Positions 15,137 through 24,018 of a stretch of 38,021 nucleotides of DNA are shown one piece after another. The notes beneath the pieces were generated by a model. It saw only the letters and a list, made by a program, of their open reading frames with translations. It searched no databases and was not told the DNA's origin. Position 1 is the first letter of the stretch. Every line of letters starts with the position of its first letter. Source of the stretch: PWND01 sp964601515 (GTDB lineage: Bacteria > Bacteroidota > Bacteroidia > Bacteroidales > UBA7960); the NCBI GenBank assembly GCA_964601515.1, contig CAZRNU010000015.1, positions 1-38,021 on the forward strand, written 5' to 3'. The position numbers were made by a program, and so were the translations under genes.

Positions 15137-16229
15137 TAAATTTCATAAGAAAATTATAGGAGGTGAACATCCTCTAAATCCTTGGACTTTCTTATCAAAG
15201 TCAAAGCACAGTTTTAATAACATTGTAAAGGATTTTAAAAACAATTTTAATGTTGAAATTACATTTGGTGCATATTATTCATTGCTGGCAATTATTGATG
15301 ATTTAAAGAAACGCAATGGAAGTGATTTTTGCGTTTTGTTGCCATCTTTTCTGTGTCCAAGCATGCTCATCCCATTTAAAAAAAGAAATGTCACTTACAA
15401 GTTTTACAAGATTGATGAAAACCTTTTTATTAATGAAGAAGACATCTTAAGCAGACTAGACCAAAAAGTAAGGGCTATATTGTTTATTGATTATTTTGGC
15501 AAAAATCAGATCTCTGAAAAAACCAACCTTCTAAGAATAATTCATGAAAAAGAGATTAAAATAATTCAAGATTCCGTTCAATGTATTAATTTCAACACTG
15601 AAGACATTTACGGAGATTACGCATATAATAGTTTTAGAAAATTTCTGCCAATAGAAGGGAGTCTGCTTGTTACAAAGCATAAATTGGACATTAATCTAAG
15701 TAAACCATCAAAAAAATACAGGTTTTATAAAAGAATAGGACTAATCCTTAGGCATTACCATCTTAAATATGGGATTTTTAGAAGCTCTTTATTCCTTAAT
15801 TTGTTTTTAAAGGCAGAAAGATATTATTACAGTGACAAAATATGGAAAATGCCAAAACTCAACAGAATTTTTCTTAATAAAATTGATTTTGAGGCTTTTG
15901 CAGGTAATCAGAAAAAGTTCTTCTCTATTCTATTCCGGGAATATAGCGCAATAATGCCAAAGTTATTACAAACAAATGATTACACGCCTTATGGATTTGT
16001 TGTTAAAATCCCACACAGAGATTTGACAAGGAATAACTTAATATCTCAAAATGTTTTTCCGCCAATTCATTGGATTCAATCACCTGAAATTAATGAAACT
16101 ATGTTTCCGGAAAGCATTGCTCTTTCAAAGCAAATTCTCACAATACCACTGCTAAGAATGAATGAGCATAAACTTGAATATCTTATTAGTCAACTTAAAA
16201 AACACATAAAAAATGAAAGTATATCTTAG
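15129..16229 (+). CDS. Divergent fold-type-I PLP aminotransferase (DegT-like), possible LegC substitute
   Basis: 366 residues. A weak DegT/DnrJ/EryC1 pattern is visible: LPSFLCPSMLIPF, then LFIDYFG, D148 in QDSVQ (the PLP-ring Asp) and K171 in SFRKFLPIEGSLL (the Schiff-base Lys position). The sequence is far from canonical LegC. The gene lies exactly where LegC is expected, overlapping legB by 8 nt and the GNAT gene by 17 nt, so I infer it transfers an amino group to the LegB product. Alternatively it could install a different amino sugar or an amino-acid substituent. An AGGAGGTGA near its start is internal coding sequence. Confidence 0.7.
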   Translation: MFNKFHKKIIGGEHPLNPWTFLSKSKHSFNNIVKDFKNNFNVEITFGAYYSLLAIIDDLKKRNGSDFCVLLPSFLCPSMLIPFKKRNVTYKFYKIDENLFINEEDILSRLDQKVRAILFIDYFGKNQISEKTNLLRIIHEKEIKIIQDSVQCINFNTEDIYGDYAYNSFRKFLPIEGSLLVTKHKLDINLSKPSKKYRFYKRIGLILRHYHLKYGIFRSSLFLNLFLKAERYYYSDKIWKMPKLNRIFLNKIDFEAFAGNQKKFFSILFREYSAIMPKLLQTNDYTPYGFVVKIPHRDLTRNNLISQNVFPPIHWIQSPEINETMFPESIALSKQILTIPLLRMNEHKLEYLISQLKKHIKNESIS

Positions 16230-16740
16230 AGCATTCGAGCTAGGCGACTATGTTCAACTGCATAAATGGCGTACCGACGAAGAGATAAACAAATATCTGG
16301 GTGGCAATATGTTTTTAATCTCAAGCGAAAGAGAAAAAAAGTTTGTAGAGAATAAAATCTTTGACGATTCAAAAGAACTGTATTTTGCGATTTGCGATTC
16401 TGAGAATGATAAATTTATAGGAATCTCAATGATTAAAGATATAGATTTAAGAAACCAAAAAGCAGAATGGGCAGGTACTTTAATAGGGGAGAAAGAATAT
16501 ATTGGGAAAGGCTATGGCAAAGAAGCTTCAGCCATGATGCTAAGGTATTTGTTTGATCAGTACCCAATTCACAAATGTTACGGATATTGCCTTGAAGAAC
16601 ACCCATCAACTGCTAAAATGCTTCTCTCACTGGGGTTTAAGCAAGATGGCATTTTAAGAGATGATGTTTATAAAAACGGAGAATTTAAGAACAAACTATT
16701 ATTTTCAATTCTAAGGTCTGAAATTAATGGAAAGTTTTAA
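16213..16740 (+). CDS. GNAT N-acetyltransferase (PseH/LegH-like)
   Basis: 175 residues of the RimJ/RimL-PseH type GNAT fold. It starts LRAFELGDYVQLHKWRTDEEI, with the acetyl-CoA loop in YIGKGYGKEA (near residue 95) and the late HPSTAKMLLSLGFKQDGILRDDVYKNG. In the legionaminic pathway LegH acetylates the 4-amino group made by LegC. Position after the aminotransferase (17-nt overlap) fits that role, but the sequence alone does not define the acceptor. It overlaps the FemAB-like gene by 14 nt. Confidence 0.82.
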   Translation: MKVYLRAFELGDYVQLHKWRTDEEINKYLGGNMFLISSEREKKFVENKIFDDSKELYFAICDSENDKFIGISMIKDIDLRNQKAEWAGTLIGEKEYIGKGYGKEASAMMLRYLFDQYPIHKCYGYCLEEHPSTAKMLLSLGFKQDGILRDDVYKNGEFKNKLLFSILRSEINGKF

Positions 16741-17797
16741 TGTTTATACATTAAACGAAGCTAACGACTGGAGGTCTTGGTTTAATAAGCTTCCTCATGA
16801 ATATAAAGACGCTTACTACACGCCTGAGTACTATTCAGCATATAATAGCATAGAAAATTCAAATACAATCTGCATTGTTTATCAAAAGAATGATATGTTT
16901 GCTATGTACCCATTTTTAAAGGGTTGCATTAACGAGCTGGGATATAGCCTTAATGACAAGTATTATGATATACAGGGAGCATATGGATATAATGGTGTAG
17001 TTGCTAACACTGTTGACATTAGCTTTTTAACATCATTTAAAAACATCTTTTTAGAATGGTGCAATAAAGAAAACATTGTTGCAGAGTTTGTTAGATTTAA
17101 TCCAGTATCAAACAACTACAATCTTTCTTTGTGGCTGGAGCCGGTGTTTTTGTTGGATAATGTTTTAATACCGCTTAATAGTTATGATGAAGTCTGGAAA
17201 ACTTGTTTCCACAAGAAAGTAAGAGAGGCTGTAAGAAAATCAAACCGTCAGGGACTAAAATATGTAAGTTATGACGGGAACATTACTACTGATGATTATT
17301 TTAATGAGTTTGTAAACATATACTATCACATGCTTGATAGAAACAAAGCAGATAAAAGTTATTACTTCTCTCCCGAATTCTTTGAGCAATTAAAAAACGA
17401 ATTGCCGGCAAAAACTTTGTTTTCATTTGCATTACTTGAAGGAATGCCAATCTCAACAGAACTTATTTTAATTGGGGATGTAAATGCATACGCATTTCTT
17501 GGAGGCACTTTATCTGATTATTACTCATACAGCCCAAACACCTACATACAGGATGAAATTGTGAAAGACTTAATTAGTAGAGGAATTAAATTCTATAATC
17601 GTGGAGGCGGACTAACAAACGAGGATGCGGTATATTATTTTAAAAAAAGCTTTAGCATCGCTTATGATTCTAAGTTTTTTATTGGGAAGAAGATTCATAA
17701 TCAAAAAATATATGATGAAATAACAAATCAATGGCAAAACAAAGGTGGCCAAAATGTTGAAAAATACTCATCAAGAGTACTAAAATACAGATATTAG
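16727..17797 (+). CDS. FemAB-like / GNAT-fold acyl- or aminoacyl-transferase (first copy)
   Basis: 356 residues with a double-GNAT FemAB layout. Recognisable parts are CFHKKVREAVRKSNRQGL (near 165), NIYYHMLDRNKADKSYYF, FALLEGMPISTELILI and YAFLGGTLSDYYSYSPNTYIQDEI, then FYNRGGG. Members of this superfamily use aminoacyl-tRNA in peptidoglycan cross-bridge synthesis, or other acyl donors in exopolysaccharide loci. The gene sits between the GNAT and LegI genes, with a 1-nt gap to LegI. An acyl or aminoacyl modification of the nonulosonic acid is a possible role, inferred from position only. Confidence 0.75.
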   Translation: MESFNVYTLNEANDWRSWFNKLPHEYKDAYYTPEYYSAYNSIENSNTICIVYQKNDMFAMYPFLKGCINELGYSLNDKYYDIQGAYGYNGVVANTVDISFLTSFKNIFLEWCNKENIVAEFVRFNPVSNNYNLSLWLEPVFLLDNVLIPLNSYDEVWKTCFHKKVREAVRKSNRQGLKYVSYDGNITTDDYFNEFVNIYYHMLDRNKADKSYYFSPEFFEQLKNELPAKTLFSFALLEGMPISTELILIGDVNAYAFLGGTLSDYYSYSPNTYIQDEIVKDLISRGIKFYNRGGGLTNEDAVYYFKKSFSIAYDSKFFIGKKIHNQKIYDEITNQWQNKGGQNVEKYSSRVLKYRY

Positions 17798-17798
17798 G

Positions 17799-18818
17799 AT
17801 GAAACGAGTTATAATAATTGCTGAAGCCGGTGTAAATCACAATGGCGATATAAATAAAGCGAAGCAACTTATTGATGTTGCAGCAGAAGCAGGCGCAGAT
17901 TATGTCAAGTTTCAAACTTTTATTACTGAGTTATTAATAGAAGAAGGAACTCCTCTTGCTGAATATCAAAAAGGAAAAGAACAAATAGGCTCTTCTCAGT
18001 TTGAAATGGCAAAAAAACTTGAATTGTCTTTCTCAGATTTTGTTGAATTAAAAAAACATGCTGATTCAGTTGGAATAGGATTTCTTACTACTGTAGCAGA
18101 TTTCATTAGTCTCGAATGGCTGGAAGAATTGAATACGGATTTTATTAAAATAGCATCAGGCGACATAACAAACATTTTATTTCTTAGAAAAGCTGCCTCA
18201 AAAAAGAAGCATATGATTATTTCTACCGGTATGGCAAATATGAATGAGGTAAAGAAAGCTGTTAATGTTGTAATTCAGCAGGGATTGACAAAAGAAAACA
18301 TTTATATTCTTCATTGTAATACAGAATACCCTACTCCAATGGAAGATGTTAATTTGAAAGCAATGCAAACTATTGCTAGTGAACTGGGTGTAAAAGTCGG
18401 ATATTCCGACCATACTCTGGGAATCGAAATTCCAATAGCTGCTGTAGCAATGGGTGCGGAAATTATTGAAAAACACTTCACTTTAGACAAGACATTACCC
18501 GGACCGGATCATGCTAGTTCTCTCAATCCGGATGAATTGAAGGAAATGGTTTTAGCTATAAGAAATGTAGAAAAAGCATTGTCTGGCAGTGGTATTAAAG
18601 AACCATCAAAATCAGAGTCAAAAAACAAAGTAGTTGTTAGAAAAAGCATATACTCATCAAGAGAGATTATGGAAGGTGAGATAATTACTGATGATTGCCT
18701 GGTTGTTAAGAGACCGGGCGATGGAATTCCGGATTCTGACGTAGACACCGTGATTGGTAAATCTGCAAAACATAAAATTCACAAAGGGAAAAAACTGAAT
18801 TATTCAGACTTAAAATGA
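17799..18818 (+). CDS. legI: N-acetylneuraminate/legionaminate synthase family (LegI-like)
   Basis: 339 residues with the NeuB architecture: a TIM barrel (IAEAGVNHNGD at 7-17, YVKFQTF, STGMAN, GYSDHTLGIEIPIAAVAMGA, IIEKHFTLDKTLPGPDHASSL) and a C-terminal antifreeze-like SAF domain from about 280 (RKSIYSSREIMEGEII). It condenses phosphoenolpyruvate with a 6-carbon amino sugar to make a nonulosonic acid. The Leg assignment rests on the LegB and PtmE neighbours rather than on this sequence; a sialic acid synthase would look similar. The stop overlaps the next start (ATGA). Confidence 0.93.
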   Translation: MKRVIIIAEAGVNHNGDINKAKQLIDVAAEAGADYVKFQTFITELLIEEGTPLAEYQKGKEQIGSSQFEMAKKLELSFSDFVELKKHADSVGIGFLTTVADFISLEWLEELNTDFIKIASGDITNILFLRKAASKKKHMIISTGMANMNEVKKAVNVVIQQGLTKENIYILHCNTEYPTPMEDVNLKAMQTIASELGVKVGYSDHTLGIEIPIAAVAMGAEIIEKHFTLDKTLPGPDHASSLNPDELKEMVLAIRNVEKALSGSGIKEPSKSESKNKVVVRKSIYSSREIMEGEIITDDCLVVKRPGDGIPDSDVDTVIGKSAKHKIHKGKKLNYSDLK

Positions 18819-19936
18819 TTAGAATAGGAGTTTTAACTAGTTCCAGATCTGATTACACTGCTTATATTCCACTGCTTAATGCATTGTTTGCAGATAAAGA
18901 AATCCAGTGTGAAATTATTGCATTCGGATTTCATTTTTCTGAAAAACATGGATTTTCTATTTCAGAGATTGAAAAAGATGGTTTTTTTGTAATGCATAAA
19001 ATTCTTTTAGAGCAAAGGGATGATAATGAAGAGGCTATCTCTAAATATGCTGCAGAAACTAGTCTTGCCTTTTCTTCTTTCTGGGCAAAACACAAATCTT
19101 GTTTTGATTTTGTTTTTTGTATTGGCGACAGATATGAAATGCACTCTGCAGTTATTTCCGGAATCCCTTTTGGGATAAGGTTTGCGCATTTATATGGTGG
19201 AGATAAAACACTTGGAGCATTCGACGATTTTTATAGAAACTCAATGAGCTGTGCTTCTGATTTACATTTTACTTCAACTGACGCTTGTCGCAATAGAGTG
19301 ATTGAGCTAACAACTAATCCCGACAAAGTATTTGTTATTGGTCTTTTGCACTCTGTTTATTTAAAACAGATAGAACTTTTAGCAATTCATGTCTTTTATA
19401 AAAAGTGGGATATAGACCTCTCTAAAAGGTCAATTTTAATTTCTTTTCACCCTGAAACAATAAACCCGGAAAAGAACTTCGAATATATTAATGAGCTTGA
19501 AAAAGTAATTAATGAATTGCAGAATCAATTTCAACTTATAATTACAATGCCTAATGCTGATACTTTTGGGTCGTTATATCGCAAACTATTTCAAAAAAAA
19601 CAGTCGGAAACCCCTCATAAAATTTTTATTGTAGAAAACTTTGGCGTCCAATCATTCTACACATGCTTAAAGCATTCATTGCTTTTATTAGGGAATACTT
19701 CCAGCGGCATTTCAGAGGCTCCTTCTTTTGGAAAATATTTTATAAACGTTGGAAGCAGACAACAAGGCAGACAACTTGGTAAAAATGTTATATCATGCGG
19801 TTTTAAGGGCAATCAGATTCTTGATGCTGTTAGAGAAGGGTTACTTCTAGGTGAGTATAAAGGAGATAACATTTATTACAAAGAAAACGCAGTTGAAATT
19901 ATTATAAATGCCATAAAATCTTACAAAAGTGAATAA
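18815..19936 (+). CDS. legG: Hydrolysing NDP-sugar 2-epimerase (NeuC/LegG-like)
   Basis: 373 residues with the two-domain UDP-GlcNAc 2-epimerase fold: TSSRSDYTAY near the start, CIGDRYEMHSA (near 108), LYGGDKTLGAFDDFYRN, ISFHPETINPE (near 210) and NTSSGISEAPSFGK in the C-terminal domain. LegG releases the nucleotide and epimerises C2, giving the free sugar for LegI. It is coupled to legI by a 4-nt overlap and to ptmE by 8 nt. In the HGG region the second histidine seen in many NeuC proteins reads Tyr (HLYGG). Confidence 0.88.
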   Translation: MIRIGVLTSSRSDYTAYIPLLNALFADKEIQCEIIAFGFHFSEKHGFSISEIEKDGFFVMHKILLEQRDDNEEAISKYAAETSLAFSSFWAKHKSCFDFVFCIGDRYEMHSAVISGIPFGIRFAHLYGGDKTLGAFDDFYRNSMSCASDLHFTSTDACRNRVIELTTNPDKVFVIGLLHSVYLKQIELLAIHVFYKKWDIDLSKRSILISFHPETINPEKNFEYINELEKVINELQNQFQLIITMPNADTFGSLYRKLFQKKQSETPHKIFIVENFGVQSFYTCLKHSLLLLGNTSSGISEAPSFGKYFINVGSRQQGRQLGKNVISCGFKGNQILDAVREGLLLGEYKGDNIYYKENAVEIIINAIKSYKSE

Positions 19937-20981
19937 TTACAAAAGACATTTAATTCCCAAAGGGTCTTCAATCAGACAGGCTTTAAATGAACTTAATAAG
20001 CTTGGTGCAGATGCCATCCTCTTTATTGTTGACAGTGAAACTACACTGGTAGGCTCTCTCACAGACGGAGATGTTAGAAGAGGCCTTCTTAACGGCTATG
20101 GAATTGACAATAAAGTTGAGGATATAATTCAGAAAAACCCCAAGTTTATAAGAAAAGGCGAACACAACATCAAAAAGGTTATCGAGTATCGGGAAAATAA
20201 CTTCAGAATTATTCCTATTCTTGATAAAAATGACAGGGTTGTAAACATTATTAATTTCAGGGAAGTTAAATCTTACTTGCCAATTGATGTGGTTATAATG
20301 GCCGGAGGCAAAGGCGAAAGGCTTAAGCCTCTTACCGACAACACACCAAAGCCATTGCTAAAAGTAGGTGAAAAGCCTATAATTGACCATGTGATGGAAA
20401 GACTTGCATTGTATGGCATTGACGATTTCTGGATAACAGTAAAATATCTTGGAGAACAAATTGAACAGCATCTGGGTGATGGTTCTCAAAGTAATGTTGT
20501 CATAAAGTATGTTTATGAAAAAGAAGCAAGCGGAACAATAGGTTCAGTATCCAAAATAAATGATTTTGAGCACGATTATGTTATTGTTCATAATAGCGAC
20601 CTTCTTACAAATATTGATTATGAGCACTTATTTCTGGATTTTATTGAAAAAGATGCCGACTTTTCTGTTGTTACAATTCCATATCATGTAAATATTCCTT
20701 ACGCTGTGCTGGAAACCGGCAACGGCCATGTTTTAAGTTTAAAGGAAAAGCCCACTTATACATACTATTCCAATGGTGGAATTTATCTTATGAAAAAAGA
20801 AATTATCTCTATGATTCCAAAGAATGGGTTTTATAATACAACTGACTTAATGGAAGAACTAATAAAACAAGGGAGGAAAGTTGTTTCTTATCCTTTAAAT
20901 GGATTTTGGTTTGATATAGGGCGTCCTGAAGATCTCGAAAAAGCAGTGCAATACATCACACTTTTAAAATCAAATAAATGA
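19929..20981 (+). CDS. ptmE: CBS-domain nucleotidyltransferase, PtmE-like sugar-1-phosphate guanylyltransferase
   Basis: 350 residues from a GTG start. Residues ~1-115 hold a pair of CBS domains (LVGSLTDGDVRRGLL, FRIIPILDKNDRVVNI). Residues 120-350 are an NTP_transferase domain with M124-AGGKGERLKPLT, TPKPLLKVG, HNSDLLTN and GFWFDIGRPEDL. PtmE in Campylobacter makes GDP-GlcN from glucosamine-1-phosphate, feeding the GDP route to legionaminic acid. Finding it here argues for GDP- rather than UDP-sugar intermediates. It overlaps legG by 8 nt and legF by 4 nt. Confidence 0.88.
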   Translation: MNNYKRHLIPKGSSIRQALNELNKLGADAILFIVDSETTLVGSLTDGDVRRGLLNGYGIDNKVEDIIQKNPKFIRKGEHNIKKVIEYRENNFRIIPILDKNDRVVNIINFREVKSYLPIDVVIMAGGKGERLKPLTDNTPKPLLKVGEKPIIDHVMERLALYGIDDFWITVKYLGEQIEQHLGDGSQSNVVIKYVYEKEASGTIGSVSKINDFEHDYVIVHNSDLLTNIDYEHLFLDFIEKDADFSVVTIPYHVNIPYAVLETGNGHVLSLKEKPTYTYYSNGGIYLMKKEIISMIPKNGFYNTTDLMEELIKQGRKVVSYPLNGFWFDIGRPEDLEKAVQYITLLKSNK

Positions 20982-21670
20982 TAAAACCTCTTGTTATTAT
21001 ACCTGCTCGCGGAGGATCAAAAGGTATTCCGGGTAAAAACATTAAGAATCTTGGAGGTAAGCCGTTAATAAATTACACAATTGAGGCGGCAAGAGAAGTA
21101 TTTAGCGATGATGTAATTTGCGTATCAACAGATAGTGTTGAAATAGTTGAAGTGGTTGAAAAAACCGGACTCAAAGTTCCGTTCATCAGACCTAACGAAT
21201 TAGCAACCGACAATGCAGGCACATATGAAGTGCTGCTGCATGCTCTGGAATTCTACGAAAGTAAAGGATATACTCCTGATACAATTATTCTTTTACAACC
21301 AACATCACCATTTAGAACGAGCATACACATTACAGAGGCATTAGAATTATACAACAATAATACCGATTTGCTTGTTTCTGTTATGGAAACAAAATCAAAC
21401 CCTTATTATGTTCTTTACGAGGAAGATGAAAACGGATTTTTACAAAAATCCAAATCATCTGACATTACAAGAAGGCAGGATTTACCGGCGGTTTATGAAG
21501 TTAATGGTGCTGTTTACATTATAAGATGTTCAGTTTTAAAGCAAAAAAATCTGCATCTTTTTGAGAGAAAAACAAAATATGTAATGCCACAAATTAATTC
21601 TATCGACATTGATGATGAACTTGATTGGTTGATTGCCGAAACAATTATTTCTAAAAAACTTGTTTACTAA
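20978..21670 (+). CDS. legF: CMP-nonulosonate (legionaminate) cytidylyltransferase, LegF/NeuA-like
   Basis: 230 residues, NeuA family length. The CTP-binding motif IPARGGSKGIPGKN runs from residue 8; further family segments are LLQPTSPFRT, QDLPAVYEVNGAVYI and the Mg-binding SIDIDDELDW. It activates the nonulosonic acid as CMP-sugar, the donor for the GT52-like transferase two genes downstream. It overlaps ptmE by 4 nt and is followed by the flippase after 3 nt. Confidence 0.93.
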   Translation: MIKPLVIIPARGGSKGIPGKNIKNLGGKPLINYTIEAAREVFSDDVICVSTDSVEIVEVVEKTGLKVPFIRPNELATDNAGTYEVLLHALEFYESKGYTPDTIILLQPTSPFRTSIHITEALELYNNNTDLLVSVMETKSNPYYVLYEEDENGFLQKSKSSDITRRQDLPAVYEVNGAVYIIRCSVLKQKNLHLFERKTKYVMPQINSIDIDDELDWLIAETIISKKLVY

Positions 21671-21673
21671 TAA

Positions 21674-22990
21674 ATGACATCACCTGTTTCTAAAATTAAA
21701 GAGCTACTAAAGAATAAACTTCTTAGAACCGGTGGCATTTATACGCTTTCTTCTATGTTTAAAAGCGTTGTAACGATGATTACCGGATTAATAATGATTA
21801 AGTGGCTGGATCCAAAAGAAATTGGGATGTGGCAGGCCATTGCCATTATTCAGGCGTATTTGCCGTTTGCACAACTGGGAGTTCAGAGCGGTCTAAATAG
21901 GGAGTTGCCGGTACTGCTTGGCAAAGGAGAAACTGAAACCGCATATAACAATATTTCGACTGCAAAAAGCTATGCTCTGTTTATAATGTTATTGTTTTTT
22001 GTAATAACAACAGTTTCAATGTTGGTTTTAGTATTACTTGGAAAAAGTTCTTCTCTAATTTTGGGAGTATTAACAATCGGAATTATTGCTATAAGCCGAA
22101 CGTATCAAAACCATCTTGCTGTTACATTTAGGTCGGCAAATGCCTTTAACAAGCTTGCAAAAGTTCACTTTTTCTATGCACTACTCTTAATTGCATTAAT
22201 GTGGTTTATATATGAATACAAGTATTATGGAATTTTGATTTATCAATCTGCTTCTTTTATCGGACTGGCTATTATGACTCATTTCGCCAGACCATATAAA
22301 TTTGTTAAACCAAAATTCTATTTAGAAAAATTCAAAAAGCTTCTGAAAACAGGACTTATAATGGTAAGCTTGATTCAACTCAACTCTATGGCTACAAGTA
22401 TTCCAAAACTGATTATACTGAAGTTGAAAGGAATTGCCATGCTTGGACTATACAGCCCGGCTATTGCAATACAAAGTATGTTTATGCTTTTACCGGCATC
22501 TCTTGCTCAGTTTTTTCACCCTCAGATGGGATATAAATACGGACAAACCGGTAATGCTAAAGACCTTTGGCCATACTCATGGAAGTTGTATCTTTTTCTG
22601 TTTGCTGCCGGAATTCCAATAGCTGTAATGATTTGGTTTCTAACTCCTTTTTTATTAAATGAATTTTTCCCAAATTACTTAGAGTCGCTATGGCCAATGA
22701 GGATAATGGCTGTTGCATTCATCTTTGCAGGAACATACACTGTTCATGGAGTTTTATATAGCATTAAAGCATTTAAATATGCATATTTTTATGCCTTTGC
22801 CGAGTTGTTTCTTTATATTTTAATTCCGGGGTCATTTGCTTATTTTGGAAAGAATATTCTTGTAGATGTAACTATCGGACTACTAATTTCCAAATCAGTA
22901 TTGTCTGTTATAAATCTTGTTTTGATAAGACATGTTTTATTTTTGCCCAAATACAATCATAATACAACTGCAATAAAACATAATGAATAA
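21674..22990 (+). CDS. Wzx-type polysaccharide flippase (MOP superfamily)
   Basis: 438 residues, highly hydrophobic with about a dozen predicted membrane spans. The N-terminal pattern LRTGGIYTLSSMFKSVVTMITGLIMIKWLDPKEIGMWQA is characteristic of Wzx/RfbX proteins (amphipathic start, then a first helix pair followed by D-P-x-x-x-G). It would move undecaprenyl-linked repeat units from the inner to the outer face of the cytoplasmic membrane. It is placed between the Leg genes and the transferase/polymerase genes, consistent with a Wzx/Wzy route. Confidence 0.88.
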   Translation: MTSPVSKIKELLKNKLLRTGGIYTLSSMFKSVVTMITGLIMIKWLDPKEIGMWQAIAIIQAYLPFAQLGVQSGLNRELPVLLGKGETETAYNNISTAKSYALFIMLLFFVITTVSMLVLVLLGKSSSLILGVLTIGIIAISRTYQNHLAVTFRSANAFNKLAKVHFFYALLLIALMWFIYEYKYYGILIYQSASFIGLAIMTHFARPYKFVKPKFYLEKFKKLLKTGLIMVSLIQLNSMATSIPKLIILKLKGIAMLGLYSPAIAIQSMFMLLPASLAQFFHPQMGYKYGQTGNAKDLWPYSWKLYLFLFAAGIPIAVMIWFLTPFLLNEFFPNYLESLWPMRIMAVAFIFAGTYTVHGVLYSIKAFKYAYFYAFAELFLYILIPGSFAYFGKNILVDVTIGLLISKSVLSVINLVLIRHVLFLPKYNHNTTAIKHNE

Positions 22991-24017
22991 AGCTGTTTCA
23001 AGAAATCTCTTTGTAGTGGGCAATGCAACTCAGCTTTTGATCGCAGAAGAGGCAAAGGCAAACTACATAAAAGACAATACCGCCAGTAACGATGTTTTGA
23101 TTATTGCTCAGGATGTAAGAGTGATTAAGCAAGTTAGGCTGGTATTAGATATTAATAAATGGAACAGCATATTCTGGGCAAAGTCATATTCATTACCTGC
23201 CGAAAATATTATTAGAAGTTTTAAGGCGTTTAGAAAATTGTTGGATTATAAGACAAAAAATAATATAATAAAAAGATGTGAGGTGTTTTTAAATACGTAC
23301 GGAAGTTTTGACAGGCTTTTTATTGGAAATCTGTTCCTCCCTGTTTATAATGAAATAGTGGCAGCAGCCCAATGCAGTAACATTACTATATTTGACGAAG
23401 GAGCCCGAACTATAGCATTATTTGAAAAACTTCATAACAACGACAAACAATTTACACTTTCGCAAATTATTGCTGAAAAAGAGATAGATTTTTTCACCTG
23501 TTATTATAATTATAGCAAAGCTCTTTCATACAAGATTGTTCCCAATAAAATGATCTACATAAATAGCATTTTTAATAGCGAAAGACCGGCAAGTAATGAA
23601 GTTTGGTTTCTCGGTATGCCAATTTATTCAAAAAACGGGCTAATAAGCAAAAAAGAGTATTTGGAATTAATTAAGAAAATCAGCAGTACGTATTGCAATA
23701 AAAAGTTTATTTATATTGCTCATCGCAAAGAATCCATAAAAGAATTAAAAGGGGTATCTGATTTTGCCGAAGTAAGAAAAAGCACACTTCCTGTAGAATT
23801 GTTGATATTAAACAATAACACCTACCCGTTTATTGTTTGCTCTTTCTATTCAAGCGCATTGGTTTTTATTAATGAAGCTTTTTCATCGTTTATTAAAGTT
23901 GAAGCATTCAGGTTAAACGCTGTAACTATCGAATATGCCGAACTTCTCAATAATCTATACACATTCTTTGAAAATTCCGGAATTACTGTTAGAAATACAA
24001 CGAAATTAGAGTCCTAA
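22983..24017 (+). CDS. GT52 / polysialyltransferase-like nonulosonic acid transferase
   Basis: 344 residues. The start NLFVVGNATQLLIAEEA, the FDEGARTIALFEKL segment (near 139; equivalent to the D/E-D/E-G motif of bacterial sialyltransferases), YIAHRKES (the H of the HP motif, here HR) and YPFIVCSFYSSALV (the S-S motif) match GT52 or PF07388 (polysialyltransferase) proteins. These use CMP-nonulosonate donors, which fits the LegF gene upstream. It is a soluble GT-B type enzyme acting at the inner membrane. It overlaps the flippase gene by 8 nt. The exact family (GT52 versus PolyST) needs an HMM search. Confidence 0.75.
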   Translation: MNKAVSRNLFVVGNATQLLIAEEAKANYIKDNTASNDVLIIAQDVRVIKQVRLVLDINKWNSIFWAKSYSLPAENIIRSFKAFRKLLDYKTKNNIIKRCEVFLNTYGSFDRLFIGNLFLPVYNEIVAAAQCSNITIFDEGARTIALFEKLHNNDKQFTLSQIIAEKEIDFFTCYYNYSKALSYKIVPNKMIYINSIFNSERPASNEVWFLGMPIYSKNGLISKKEYLELIKKISSTYCNKKFIYIAHRKESIKELKGVSDFAEVRKSTLPVELLILNNNTYPFIVCSFYSSALVFINEAFSSFIKVEAFRLNAVTIEYAELLNNLYTFFENSGITVRNTTKLES

Positions 24018-24018
24018 G

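Noticed and set aside
15158..15166. AGGAGGTGA, a perfect Shine-Dalgarno-like string
   Set aside because: It encodes part of IIGGEH in the aminotransferase, is not followed by a start codon at the right distance, and Bacteroidota rarely use such sites.
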